From positions 18,114,698 through 18,178,697 of the forward strand of contig NC_054869.1 in assembly GCF_018320785.1 (NCBI RefSeq): a stretch of DNA of 64,000 bases, given 5' to 3'. Shown piece by piece: positions 15,601 to 25,693 of the stretch (positions are counted from its first letter, which is position 1; each line of letters opens with the position of its first letter). The notes under the pieces were generated by a model that worked only from the letters and a program-made list of their open reading frames with translations, had not been told where the DNA came from and searched no databases. This stretch comes from Cheilinus undulatus (taxonomy: Eukaryota; Chordata; Actinopteri; Labriformes; Labridae). The translations under genes and the position numbers were made by a program.

Positions 15601-18600
15601 CTATTTTCTTTTAAACATGAAACAGGATTTGTTTCTATACTGAACACCAAGTAAAAAGTTCAGCTTTTTAGTGATGTACTGAATGTGCTCCCTGAAAGTC
15701 AAATGAAAACCCTTGGTATTTAAAAGTAGAGCCAAACGTAATTTTGTATGTCTTTTGTTAACTATTTTATTAGACAATACTCCTTTTCTTATTCACTAAC
15801 AAAAACCACACCAAAGAAGAAACTGATGTGGAATAGTTTATTAATATGGAGAGGATAATAGTAGATAAGTAAGGTTCTTGAGATGGAGGGGTAAGTGGGT
15901 CCAGGGATGAAGGGATGAGGGTTAGGGTTAAAGGAAGGAGATGTGAAGGGATGAGGTTATGGTGGATGAAGGGGTGATGACATAAAAGGAGATAATGTTA
16001 AACTTGTTTGAGTCGAATGGATGTAGAAATGATGATGGACTGGGAAGAGCTGGTGCTGTTGTGGAGGAAACCAAAGGATTTGAGAATTGAGGTGGTATAG
16101 CTTGTGAAGTTGAATGGATATAGGACATGGATGAGCAACTAGTATGAGGGTTAGGGTAATGGTGGTGGTGTGCAGAAGTTTTAGGCAAGTTTGGGACAAA
16201 AATTTAGGCTGAAGTAAGGCGTAGATGTGGCACCATTTGGCAAAAGGGAGGATTTACACAACCTTGGCCATGCTCTGAATGTCCTTGCATATTACCAGGG
16301 GCATGGGAAAATAATTTACTCTACTGAAAAATTTACATCGTCCACACCTTTAGGGTGGAGTAAGGCCTAATGTATCATCCAGGCAGGGAGCAGAGTTGCC
16401 ATGAGCCCTTGGTCATGCTGTGGATTTCCAAAGGGCCCAAAAACCGTCGGTCGTCGAGCATATCACTATGTGTGAAAAGGCCTGGACAAAGGCCTGGACA
16501 TGCCGTCGAGCTTGACCTTGGCAGCTGAGCGACACAAATGTGTGTCGAAATCTGTCAGGCTGCTCCACTTCCTCCTCCTTTCAGTCTTCGAGCACCCCGT
16601 TCTCCGGATAATCTCTGTTGGGAAAGATGTAAACTCTGTGGGCACGCTGTCAGTTCTGGTGTAAATGTAGAGCTTTGTTTTGCTGCTGTGATGGAGCGCC
16701 GGGCTGCTGTGTTCGTGCGCGCTGCCCCATGCTACCTCAATAGGTAGTATTCAGTAGTCTCCTGTTGATCAAGCAGTGTTCCATGGCACTTACTGGCAGT
16801 TGTTGTTAGCTTTTAACCTAGCCAGGAGTTGTAGTTGAGACTGAGGTCTTCTTTTTCACCTTTTTTTGTTTTTTTTATGATGGAAATTTTCTGTTCTTTC
16901 TCTCAGAGGTGTCCTGGACCATCCATCTTCTTTGTTTTCATAGGTTTCAAAATATGTTGTCAACTTAATTATGAAAAAACACTACAAGATATAACTCAAG
17001 AGTGCATCTTTCTTGCTGCCAACTGCTCTGGTTGCCTGGCCTAAGTCTATGAAAGTAGGTGGAGAGCATTTATTTAAGGCTTTGAGAAAATAATTTTTAA
17101 CTTTGATGGTAGAATTGGTAGAACTATTTTTCTGAATCCCACCATTGCATTTTTAAGCCTATCGTTTTTTTAACACTACTGGATGGTAATGTACGAAAGA
17201 GTGGTTAAATGTTAATGATTGCTATCGTAACAGTAGGCAATAAATAATAGAAAATATTTTTTTCTTCAAATACAGAACTATATCCCAGTTGTTGATGAAA
17301 CAGAAAATGCTGAATAACAGCTATTTGTCACATTCAGTATGCTAATAAGACTTGAACACAGCAGCTCAGCCTTACCAAAGCATTGTAGCTTTCCTCCCTG
17401 AGCTTGATATTGGAGAGAAATGACTTCAATCAATTGAATTCTTCTTGTTTGATTGCTTTTTCCAGGTGCTGAACGTTTCTCCACAGCACCCAGCAGTAAT
17501 GCTGTCTCTGAGACAGGTGCAGTGTCAGCGTCTTCTTGTAGCCAATCCTGGCAGGGTTCTCCCAGACGCTGTGCTGGAGCAGCTAAACAACACTGTGATG
17601 ATGAACCCCACTAATGTTGAGGCTTGGCACGTATGTTAAAACTGACTCATATAATAGAAAACCTGAGCGTTGTATTGCATTCAAGTACTGATGAGTTGTT
17701 TCTCTTTAACTCCAAGCACTGGTTGTTCAATGGCAAAAAGTTGTACACCACATTGTTCACATGAAAAAGTAACTGTAGAGAACAGCCGCCCCATACAAAC
17801 ACTATTACACCGTAAGGCTTGAAAGTAATGATGTCCTCCGTCTGTGGTGGTCACTTGTTCTAATGATAAGATTTTACTTCCCACTCAAATCGAAGAACCT
17901 AATTATCTTGCTTCCACTGAGACACCACTCTAATGAACAGATTTTCTGTGCCATGATCTCAACCTTGGATACTGCAGTTATCGTCAAATCAAACCAGCAT
18001 TAATGAAATGCAGATGCATTACAGAGGACAGGCTGCTTCTTTTAAGCAGCTCAAGTTTTGGCAGATATCAGTAATGATTAATGACCACAAAAGTTACTGT
18101 ACAATTGCAATTTTAAAATGTATAGCAAGATCACAAAAGACGGTGTGAAAGATGTGTAAACTCATCTGTGATTTACAAAAACACTAGCATTTTTACCTCC
18201 TTTCTTTATTTCTCAATCTCCTCTCTGCCCATCGTTCATCACCTCTCACATCTCCTCTCTCCTACTCGTACCTCTGTAAATCTCACATACTAACCTCGCC
18301 TCCCACTGCCCTGATCTTTTAATCACACTCGTCTTGTCTGACCCTCTCAGTGGCTGGCTGAGGTGTATCGTAGCCAGGGCCTGCTGGTCCAGGCAGTCAT
18401 GGCTTACAGGCAGAGTCTGCAGCTTGCTTCACAGCTCGGACGGCACAGCAGCCAGGTGGCCAGCCTGCTGCGACTAGCACTGCTAGCCTTAGGACTGTGT
18501 ATGGTGAGTACAAGAATGGGATATCCCATGAACCTGTTTCTGATGTATTGCTCATGATAAGACAGCGTGTACACAAAGTTATCAGACATCCTGTTCCTGT

Positions 18601-20803
18601 AAGATTGTGGCCATGAATACAGCAGTTATTTTAGTATTGTTTAAAATATTGATACGTGGTACAGCTCAAGATTACAGACGCATCAGTAAAGAGGTAGTCC
18701 TGGAGTGTATCCCTGTCATGAGGGCAGAAACAAGGAAGAGGACATGAAAGATGTATTGAGAAGAATTGTAATCCTCTTTTCAGGGTTGATAACCTTAACC
18801 TTCCCCTGTTTTTCTGGCTGTGGGTAATAAGGAGGCTTCAATAACTCTTTTCAGGCTTCTTGATTATGGTCAAAATCATAATCATGTTTATTTGGATTGA
18901 TACCGAGATCACAATTATTAAAACAGGATTGTTTATTTGATAGCATCTGTATCTATGTGCAAATTACAAATTAATTACATAAACTCATCATAATGCCTTG
19001 TGGAGCAGCCTAAGCCATGTACTAAATTCTTTGAATCATTTTTTATTGTTTGGGGTATGACTCCTAAAACCAGATTGATTCCATGTAACTAAGGTTGTTT
19101 TACCTTTTTGTTAATTAGCAGCTGCCTTCCTGTAATTGTTGGCTCACTCTGCTCCTCACTTAAACTAAAAGGAGAGCTGTTTTTTTGTTCTGTAAGGAAA
19201 AGGAGGGTGCTTTCTATTTACCACTCATGACAAAAACTTACAGTAAGCATGGCATGCAGGACAGTAATTGTTCAGTGTCGATTAACTTGATTTCATGATC
19301 ATTCAGAGCTGAATTATAATTGAAACCTGATCAGTCGACGAGCCCTACTTCTTTGGATAAATACTTAATTGATTCCAAAGGGGAAATTTAGATGTCCAGC
19401 AGATCAACACAATCACGCCTCATAGACCTAATAAATAGGCATAAATGAATGTCATAAACACAAGATAAGAGCAGGGGGGTCAAAAGGTGTTAAAAAGTGT
19501 TATTGCTGTCAGTACGAAGGATCTCCTGGACCTCACCATCTTACTTTAATTGTGAATAGATGAAAATAAACAAAAGACACAGTTCAGGGTTTTGGATCAT
19601 TATAAATTCAGTTAATGTAACTTTCTGTGTTTTTTATAATTCTTAACCCTGTTTGATTTGACTTCTCAGGCACGCATCCCTGGAAACGATTGGACTGACC
19701 TCGTACTTGAAGCCACCACTGAGGCATTAAAGCTGGGCTCATCCCCTATGGCTCTCCTTTTCCAGGCTTTGCTCCAATATGTGACCAAGATGGCTGCAAG
19801 GTCAGTCTTTCTCTCTTCTCTCTGTTTTGTTTTTACAGGAAGCATGCAAATGTGCATTCATGTTGCAGGTGTGCAGGTTGTTCTGGGTTTTTATGCAAAC
19901 AATTTTGTCCCATTGGCCTGAGAGTATAACACACAGTTTCACCCAAAATCATTTACTCAATCATAAGATTCCACAAATTTCTTATTTATGTCTCCATCTG
20001 TCGTCTCTACATGTCAATACTTGTGGCACTGAAAGGCAATTTACAAAGTTTTCCTGTTCTGAAATAATGGCCTTCTGTAACCACCTCACAGTCCTGCCAG
20101 GATGCTTAATTAGAGAGCTGCATTAGCCAGAGAGCTGAGGAGAGCAAATATGCCAATCAGAAACTGGCCCAACTCCTCACTAGATTCTGGAGAAAGTCCC
20201 CCATGCCAAACACGACAGTATCAAAGTTCTTCCATGCAAAGTTCATTTTAACCACAAATAGGATGGTTGTGAAGCTAGTGTCAGCTGGACACCAAGGAAG
20301 ATCCAATTTGAAACGTTTTAAAGAGCTAATGAGCGTAGTTTCCCCCGGAATGGGCATACTATACATCCTGTGGATTTCATTCATAAAGTCCTCCCCTGAA
20401 ACAAGTGAGAAAAGTTGGTGAACAAATATCAAGGCTCATATAAATGTCGGGTCATTTCTGTGCCTCTTCTGCAGGGAAACCAGGCGTTTGTTGGAGAGGC
20501 TAGTGTATGTCTCCTCCCGAGAATTTCCTGTGACGGTGTTGCAGGTGGCCAGCTGGTACCTCCTCAGACACTTGCATGCCAAAAACGACGAGGAGCTTAT
20601 GAATGTGAGCATGCAGCTGCCTCATATGTAGTCTACCAGATTGAATCAATGTAGTTTTGAAATACCTAAATTTATCAGTTGTTTACTTGTACAACACACC
20701 TAAAATATTTTTTCCTTTTTATTTGCAGGTTCTTTTGCAACATGCAAAAATGAATGGAGATCAAAGACTGCTGGACTTTCACTCACTGCTTGCCTCAGAG
20801 TAA
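644..20803 (+). CDS. skic3: Ski complex TPR scaffold protein SKIC3 (TTC37), 40 coding exons, complete
   Basis: SKIC3 is the tetratricopeptide scaffold of the cytoplasmic Ski complex (with the SKIC2 helicase and SKIC8), which feeds mRNA to the exosome for 3'-5' decay. The translation follows the human protein from its first residues ([14 protein letters not shown]) to its last exon, with landmark stretches such as [47 protein letters not shown] and [12 protein letters not shown] repeats fill most of the length. Exons: 644-733, 888-1031, 2975-3066, 3154-3229, 3316-3462, 3609-3707, 3821-3929, 4093-4233, 4370-4468, 4689-4813, 5028-5114, 5353-5456, 5600-5726, 5914-6093, 6765-6889, 6998-7248, 7354-7456, 7993-8175, 8326-8473, 8559-8637, 9785-9846, 9929-9985, 10069-10137, 10477-10551, 10766-10907, 11020-11113, 11211-11288, 11374-11498, 11592-11715, 13851-14075, 14210-14282, 14433-14486, 14657-14768, 14945-15073, 15161-15285, 17466-17630, 18351-18503, 19670-19800, 20475-20604, 20729-20803. 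They sum to 4707 nt in one frame (1568 aa; human about 1564). All borders are GT-AG. It looks intact; single exon edges could be off by a few bases. Confidence 0.96.
1620..1697. repeat. simple T-rich repeat (TTTA, TTTG, TTTTTG units)
   Basis: Runs of attt, then gttt, then gttttt units lie in skic3 intron 2. This is ordinary microsatellite sequence. Confidence 0.9.
2111..2876. mobile_element. nonautonomous hAT-like short element (cagaggtgg termini), interrupted
   Basis: The left end (cagaggtggaaaaagtag, from 2111) is matched in inverse by the right end (ctacttttcagccctg, 2861-2876). The interior is rich in the acttaagtaaaagt-type motifs common to a very abundant teleost short element. No transposase is present. 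A Tc1-type fragment has landed inside from about 2301. A second copy is at 22616. The superfamily assignment comes from memory of teleost repeats and is less sure than the inverted ends. Confidence 0.65.
2301..2470. mobile_element. Tc1-like terminal fragment nested in the short element
   Basis: It begins acagtgctgtgaaaaagtat and continues with ttgccccctt, a typical fish Tc1-family end, next to a TA dinucleotide. Only terminal sequence is seen, with no transposase. The right boundary is approximate. Confidence 0.6.
6159..6600. repeat. dispersed repeat, copy 1 (skic3 intron 14)
   Basis: This segment (tacagtactgtgcagaactt, then aggctgaattaaggcat) recurs at 16168-16440 in another skic3 intron. 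Both copies share a run from the gtgcagaa motif through aggctgaa, attaccat/attaccag and a tggtcatgctgt-like tail. There is no coding capacity. It is probably a short nonautonomous transposon; the family was not identified. Confidence 0.6.
8638..9784. other. skic3 intron 20, no gene seen
   Basis: About 1.15 kb of intron. Around 9530-9620 it has a cagtgtttcccaacc motif resembling the end of a nonautonomous hAT element. Nothing else is recognised. Confidence 0.6.
11716..12853. other. left part of skic3 intron 29, nothing recognised
   Basis: Intronic DNA with no exon, RNA gene or clear repeat that I can support. Short open frames here lack family resemblance. Confidence 0.6.
12854..13391. mobile_element. 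538-bp nonautonomous DNA transposon with perfect 26-bp terminal inverted repeats
   Basis: Bases 12854-12879 and 13366-13391 are exact reverse complements over 26 bp (gtgcttaacaaattt at the left end). The 486 bp between them encode no protein. The cagtg-like start suggests a Tc1/mariner-related short element, but no clear target-site duplication is seen. It lies in skic3 intron 29, about 460 bp before exon 30. The perfect arms suggest recent mobility or strong constraint. Confidence 0.85.
16168..16440. repeat. dispersed repeat, copy 2 (skic3 intron 35)
   Basis: This is the diverged partner of the repeat at 6159-6600. Both are in the + orientation and share gtgcagaagttttaggc-like, aggctgaagtaaggc, attaccag and ggtcatgctgtg segments. 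Confidence 0.6.
16441..16745. other. CpG-rich patch in skic3 intron 35
   Basis: A 300-bp patch unusually rich in CG dinucleotides for this window (gtcggtcgtcgagc, ggagcgccgg, gtgcgcgctgcc). It has a near-palindrome at 16529-16546 (cgacacaaatgtgtgtcg). There is no supported exon. It could be a young transposon fragment or an internal regulatory element. Confidence 0.35.
18504..19669. other. skic3 intron 37, nothing recognised
   Basis: Intronic sequence with short A/T-rich stretches. I see no exon, RNA gene or clear element. Confidence 0.6.
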
Positions 20804-21073
20804 TCCTCAATGTCTCCAACTCTGCAACAGCATCAATTTATAATCATGCAACTAAGCGGGCGTATCCATACCACCAATATGGCTTTACTTTTAACTTCGT
20901 ATGAAATATCAAACTGGTCAATACGGATCATAAACATGACATTTATTGGCTTAACATAATGATTTTACATTATTGTATGAGCAGGAAATCAAATGAATTC
21001 AGCAAATCAAAATCATGCGCTTTGGCACATATTTAGGATGTAATAATGTAAACAAATGTGTGCATCAGGCTGA

Positions 21074-21079
21074 AATAAA
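21074..21079 (+). terminator. skic3: skic3 polyadenylation signal (AATAAA)
   Basis: A canonical aataaa lies 271 bp after the skic3 stop codon, between it and the converging gig2 gene. It is the best candidate for the 3' end of skic3. Confidence 0.6.
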
Positions 21080-21296
21080 GGCAGTTTGATCAACAAGATT
21101 GTCTCATATTGATTGTACAAAACCTTATCCCATATAACTTTAATGAGGCATAAATTCTGGTGAACTAGAAGGCCTTCATCATTAACTGTTCTTTGATTCA
21201 TACTAAATGGTTTACAGAAAAATTAAGAGGTCCCATGTACAAAAAAGAGAGGAAACAAAGAAGCCCTGAGGAAATAAAAGTACAAAGTCAAGCATA

Positions 21297-21302
21297 TTTA
21301 TT
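21297..21302 (-). terminator. polyadenylation signal of the first gig2 gene (AATAAA on minus)
   Basis: The plus strand reads tttatt, giving AATAAA on minus 62 bases past the stop codon. It faces the skic3 signal, so the two genes converge tail to tail within about 220 bp. Confidence 0.6.
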
Positions 21303-21363
21303 TTGCATCACTGTAGTAAAATATGTATCGGCTGTCCCAAGTTTCACTGTGTTTCAGGCACTC

Positions 21364-22041
21364 TCAGTTGCCCACTGGACAAACATGCTTGGTCATGAGG
21401 GTGCAGATGTTTTGCCCGCAGCCCCAGCATTGCTGCTTGATGTGTGGAGAGCCCTGTTGTGTCTTTCTCTTACACAGAGCGCACACATCCACAGCACCAC
21501 CACACTGTGATGCTGCACTCCCGTCTCTGGCAGCATTTCTCTTTGCTACAAGCTGCTGGAGCTCCATCAGTGCCGTGTCTGGTGCCTTTGAGATTCCTAC
21601 CACCTCAATTCTTTTAGGGTCAAACACACAATCCTCCTCCAGGCCGCTGGGAACCGCCCTCATGCCACAGTTGGGGGGAACCCAGGCCGTGTCGTAACCC
21701 TGGCTGCTCCAAGTGTACTGCATAGGATGGTTGTCCTGGTCGATGCGCTTGACACGACCCACCTGCACACGTAACTCGAGGACCACGCGGTCTGAAGGAT
21801 TACTTTTTAATGGGTAACGTTCTGCTTTCTTTTTGTCCCGACTCACATACACACCCTTTCCCAGCATGCCACCTTGTGACTGCACAAAGCCATTGGCAAT
21901 GATGAGCCGAGCACTGGGAAGGCTGGTGCCGTGGTACATGGTGTACACACTGCTGTCTTTGGGCGTCTGAGAGGCTCCCAGCTCCACACGAGGTGAGTCA
22001 TCATCATAGGTCACGTCCCAGCCAAAAAACTGCAGAGACAT
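21364..22041 (-). CDS. Gig2-like interferon-inducible PARP-fold protein, copy A (225 aa)
   Basis: This is a member of the fish Gig2 family (grass carp reovirus-induced gene 2), virus- and interferon-induced proteins with a PARP/ADP-ribosyltransferase-like fold. The coding region is one exon. Residues 36-40 (YHGTS) match the family's His-Gly strand motif. GMLGKGVYVSR (58-68) carries the conserved Tyr, and YDTAWVPPNCGM (116-127) and GLEEDCVFDP (133-142) are family hallmarks. The tail has C187xxC190, H200, C205xxC208, C213 and C221, resembling a small zinc-binding module. The exon opens one base before the ATG, after a good acceptor (ttaaaccag), so an upstream noncoding exon is expected and is seen at about 23330. 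The close paralogue is at 25019-25693. Catalytic activity is not implied. Confidence 0.9.
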   Translation of the reverse strand: MSLQFFGWDVTYDDDSPRVELGASQTPKDSSVYTMYHGTSLPSARLIIANGFVQSQGGMLGKGVYVSRDKKKAERYPLKSNPSDRVVLELRVQVGRVKRIDQDNHPMQYTWSSQGYDTAWVPPNCGMRAVPSGLEEDCVFDPKRIEVVGISKAPDTALMELQQLVAKRNAARDGSAASQCGGAVDVCALCKRKTQQGSPHIKQQCWGCGQNICTLMTKHVCPVGN

Positions 22042-22615
22042 CCTGGTTTAACAAAGGACACTGTTCAGGATGAAAGAGATGAACAGTTTTGGCATCACGA
22101 ATAGATTCAAGAGTGGCTTTGTTTTTTCTAGACTTGTTAAAAATGCAAACATGTTAGAAAAAAATAATACAACGTTCCTGAGAGACTTTTGATATATGCC
22201 AGTTTTGGCCATCCCTGTGCATAAAGCAGGAGCTCTTGCCTCTGTTAATTTGTCCTGTGCATTTGGGCATTGTAGGAATGTTTCAGTGTCTAGAAAACCA
22301 ATGGAAAATCATTGCAAATGAAGGCCAATACAAATGGGTAAAGAACTAATGAATAGCTTCTCTCTTTAATAAACAGCAAAGACCCTGACTGTATCTTTAC
22401 ATCAAGGAATTTTACTGTGCCTTCTTTCAGCAGTCAAATCTACTATTTATTAAGAATCTTTGCCACAGAAAACATAAAAAGGCCACTCCATCTTCAGTAT
22501 GACATAGAGCAGTTGTCTACAACCTACCCTGGACCAGGTTGAGGCTTGAAGAATTACAGTTATTTAGCTCTAATCAGCCTTGACGCAGATTATATTATTT
22601 TTAGATTATGAGGAG

Positions 22616-22970
22616 CAGAGATGGAAAAAGTACCAGACAATCAGACTTGAGAAAAAAAAATCAGTCTCTTTGGTTAAACTGACTAAAGTAGAAGCAAAGG
22701 TACTGGTCTATAAATCAACTCGAGTAAACGTAAAAAAATAAGTCATTTGGTTTACTGAAAGTATTGTGTGTCTACTTTTGATACTCCAGGGGATTTCCCA
22801 GTGAAATATGGCCATTCCTTAATGTGCAATAAATACAAGATAATATGAATCTTCAATCAGGTTGTTTATTATATTATTATATTTTCTATTATTTCTTACT
22901 TGATGCGTTTTGAAATGCAATGAAGTACAATACTTAAACTCAAATAAACTAAGTAAACGTTAACCAGCTC
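22616..22970. mobile_element. second copy of the cagaggtgg short element (hAT-like), in the gig2 copy A intron
   Basis: It starts cagagatggaaaaagtacc and follows the copy at 2111-2876 through gtactggtctataaatc, agtcattt and the tgatactccaggggat-like stretch. It is more decayed and its right end is unclear. It lies between the noncoding and coding exons of gig2 copy A and is not apparent in the intron of copy B. Confidence 0.55.
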
Positions 22971-23329
22971 AAAGTTCTTGATGGGAGCTTGAAGGACAGT
23001 TTAAGATGTCAGCTGAAACCAAAGTTCAAGCTATAACAGCAGACATGTATCGCTAAAAGCCACTAAAAGGTGAGCTGTGACGATAAAGAAATTACATCTC
23101 ATTTATAATTGGGACATAAAGCCTGGTTTGATTAACCCGTGGGCTAACGCTGTTTGTAGTCCAAAGTTAGTACTACACATTAAGTAAGCTATATGCTAAA
23201 GCTAAAAGTTAAAGCATGGATAGTTAACAGTGTGCGGCGTTAGTAAAGGTCATTAACATAAACAGTCATCCACAAGACGATTTGGAGACACAACGATTAA
23301 TAACGTTCTGAATCATTCATAACATTTAC

Positions 23330-23400
23330 CTTGCTGGTCTACTGAGATACAGGTCGGCGATTCAACGATATCTGGTAAGTTTAAAAAACACCTCACAACC
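23330..23400 (-). other. 5' noncoding exon of gig2 copy A (approximate start)
   Basis: On the minus strand a donor (gcaag|gtaaat) falls at 23330/23329. Spliced to the acceptor at 22043-22044 it places a 1.29-kb intron one base before the ATG, the same arrangement as in gig2 copy B. The transcription start is inferred from the response element just upstream and is not fixed. Confidence 0.55.
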
Positions 23401-23425
23401 GGGAAGAGTCGTCTTTTTTCAATAG

Positions 23426-23442
23426 CTTTCACTTTCTATTTC
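23426..23442 (-). promoter_or_regulatory. interferon-stimulated response element (ISRE) of gig2 copy A
   Basis: The minus strand reads GAAATAGAAAGTGAAAG: three GAAA cores spaced by two bases, the classic binding site for IRF factors and ISGF3. It lies about 95 bp upstream of the noncoding-exon donor. Interferon control is known for gig2 genes; the site itself is seen directly. Confidence 0.75.
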
Positions 23443-23535
23443 TGAGAATAGTAGTAATGTTCTATGTACAATTCCGGTAGTGTGCGGCCGCTTTGTGATG
23501 TATATATATTTGGTACTGTTGAAAACACTGCGCAT

Positions 23536-23609
23536 GGCCGGTTAGCTCAGTTGGTTAGAGCGTGGTGCTAATAACGCCAAGGTCGCGGGTTCGATCCCCG
23601 TACGGGCCA
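23536..23609 (+). tRNA. tRNA-Ile (anticodon AAT), first copy
   Basis: The 74-nt cloverleaf is complete. The acceptor stem GGCCGGT pairs with the 3' ACGGGCC apart from one mismatch and a G-T-type pair. The D stem is GCTC/GAGC, the anticodon loop CTAATAA gives AAT, and the T loop has the B box GGTTCGATCC. The A box (TAGCTCAGTTGG) is intact. It lies about 95 bp upstream of the gig2 copy A response element, on the opposite strand. Confidence 0.96.
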
Positions 23610-24499
23610 TTGTTTGTTTTCTCTCAATGTTTCACTTCCAAAAGTCTTCTGTGATTCACAAAACCTGCTACACTGATATGATATTCTCTTTTGGTATTTT
23701 GATGGGCTGACCAGATTTCTTCCGCCGCAGTGTTAATTTCATCACTAAAATATGACTAAAACTATTATACATCTTTTTTTTGTTTATAGTTCATATTTTG
23801 TACTTCCGATCATGTCTGGTCAGCAGTCCTATTTGCATCTTGCAACCATACTTTCAATGCACTCGGACTTGTACATATTAGAAAAAATACCTAACAATAA
23901 TGTGTGTGAAAAAGAGAAATTGTTGCAGGAAAAATAAGCTTTTGGCTCACACTCCCTCCACCCTACTTTTTCTTTGCACCTTATACCATAACCTTCGACT
24001 GTAATAACCTTACTTTCTATCAGTTTCACTAAACCCAAAGTAATTTAGGATTGTGTACCACATAAACACAATATCTCTTGAGATAATTTGATCCGTTTAT
24101 AAATCAAGACTATTCCTTCAGACAGAGCCTCAGTTTCCAAAGCATCTCCCAGCATAGTGTAAAAACTATTTTTGTATCAGCCTGACAAAAGACAACCTTT
24201 ACTGAGCCGGCTGCTGCCTCACTTTGGCACATTTATAAAATATCTCTGAACTGCCTTCTGCCTGGTTTACAACACAACTTTGATTGTGAACATGTCCTCT
24301 CATCTTTTCTGCAGATCATACTGGAGCCTGCCAAAATAAATATTTAATGCAAGGCTGATTATTCCTCCCTGTCCTGATTCTTCCTAACTTGTTTGATCAA
24401 AAAACCATGGATTTACTTTTTCTCTGAATAGCATCTTAAGCCTCTTCCCTGAATAACAATTTCAAGCTATACATTATAGGTCTGATAAGTAAAACGGCT
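23610..24499. other. intergenic stretch between the two gig2 units
   Basis: About 0.9 kb with no supported gene. A 61-codon frame at 23752 has no recognisable content. The stretch includes the region just past the probable 3' end of gig2 copy B. Confidence 0.6.
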
Positions 24500-24505
24500 T
24501 TTATT
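24500..24505 (-). terminator. possible polyadenylation signal of gig2 copy B
   Basis: AATAAA on the minus strand lies 514 bp past the stop codon. It is a plausible 3' end; no closer canonical signal is obvious. Confidence 0.4.
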
Positions 24506-25018
24506 TATCAAACATATTTGTGGTACATGGTTCTATTACATGATTTAGTGTTAGGTCATCCCACGATCCTCAATATTTACACCACATAGAATAGCAGATA
24601 TCCACTGTCTATGCAAGTGCAATCTATGCATATAGATTCAGATTAGTTTGAATGCAGTTTAAATGATATCAAACAATTGGAATGAACAATAAGAAATTAA
24701 ATTTAAGGTAACACATAATCTCAAAGACTTAACAAGGCAAAACAATGTTGGAGTAAGTAAATCTTTTCATGTAAACAGGTGGAAAGGAAGTGAAAAAAAC
24801 ATGTAGGCCTCAAAAACATGCATAGCAGTTAAAAACATGACATGAACTATGGTTATAGCTGTATGGAGGCAAAGATCAGCTCTGTAAATCTTTGTGAGAT
24901 TATACACTCACTTTACAGTCACTGCTCAATTTATCTGGGGAGTTTTCTCTCTGCTCGGTACCAAGCAAGTTCAAAGTCCATTTTAACATTATATTAAAAC
25001 CCCACCCTGTTCTTCAGG

Positions 25019-25693
25019 TTATCTTCCCCCCTCGTTGCCAGGGCAGAAGTGCTTGGACATTAGGATGCAGATGTTTTTTCCACACTCCCAGCACTGCTGT
25101 CTGATATGTGGAGAGCCTTGTTGGGTCTTCCTCTTACATAGTGGGCACACCTCTGCAGCATCTTGTCCTATGGGGCTTTGGGATTTTTTTGCCAGCAGCT
25201 GGTTCAGTTCTCTCTCTATGTTGTCATCAGGCGCCTTTGCTATTCCCACTATCTCCACTCTTTTAGGGTCAAACACGCAATCCTCTTCAAGGCCACTGGG
25301 GACAGATTTCATGCCACAGTTAGGGGGCACCCAGGCAGTGTCGTAGCCATTAGAATGCCAGGTGTACTGCATGGGATGGTTGTCCTGGTCGATGCGCTTG
25401 ACACGACCGACACGCACATGCAGCTTAAGAACAACCCGATCTGTAACTGCACTCCCAAGCGGATAATTAGATGCCTTTTTTATATTACGACTGACGTACA
25501 CACCTTTTCCCAGCATGCCTTTGGTTGACTGTTGGAAACCACTGGAAATGATGTGCCTTGCACTGGCAATGCTGGTCCCATGGTACATAGAGTAGACACC
25601 CCGGTTTCTAGGTTTCTGAGAATGTTCAAGCTCCACGCCAGAAAATGAGGCACCATCATCCACCACCTCCCAGCCAGAGAACTGCACTGACAT
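25019..25693 (-). CDS. Gig2-like interferon-inducible PARP-fold protein, copy B (224 aa)
   Basis: This is the tandem paralogue of copy A. It shares VGRVKRIDQDNHPMQYTW exactly, plus YDTAWVPPNCGM and GLEEDCVFDPKR. Family motifs are YHGTS at residues 37-41 and GMLGKGVYVSR at 59-69. The tail has C183xxC186, H197, C201xxC204, C209 and C217, the same spacing as copy A. I start at the ATG at 25693 rather than an in-frame ATG 45 bases upstream. The bases before it (ccatcag|gatg) form an acceptor at the same place as in copy A, and the upstream codons have no counterpart there. Splicing is predicted to a noncoding exon near 26796. Known for the family: virus- and interferon-induced expression. Enzyme activity is unproven. 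Confidence 0.9.
   Translation of the reverse strand: MSVQFSGWEVVDDGASFSGVELEHSQKPRNRGVYSMYHGTSIASARHIISSGFQQSTKGMLGKGVYVSRNIKKASNYPLGSAVTDRVVLKLHVRVGRVKRIDQDNHPMQYTWHSNGYDTAWVPPNCGMKSVPSGLEEDCVFDPKRVEIVGIAKAPDDNIERELNQLLAKKSQSPIGQDAAEVCPLCKRKTQQGSPHIRQQCWECGKNICILMSKHFCPGNEGGR

Noticed and set aside
15910-16160. gggttaggg motifs suggesting interstitial telomere repeats
   Set aside because: Only isolated single motifs within a G-rich stretch; there is no tandem TTAGGG array.
21323-21697. Plus-strand frames overlapping gig2 copy A (and 25035-25528 over copy B)
   Set aside because: These are antisense shadows of the gig2 coding exons; the minus frames carry the conserved motifs.
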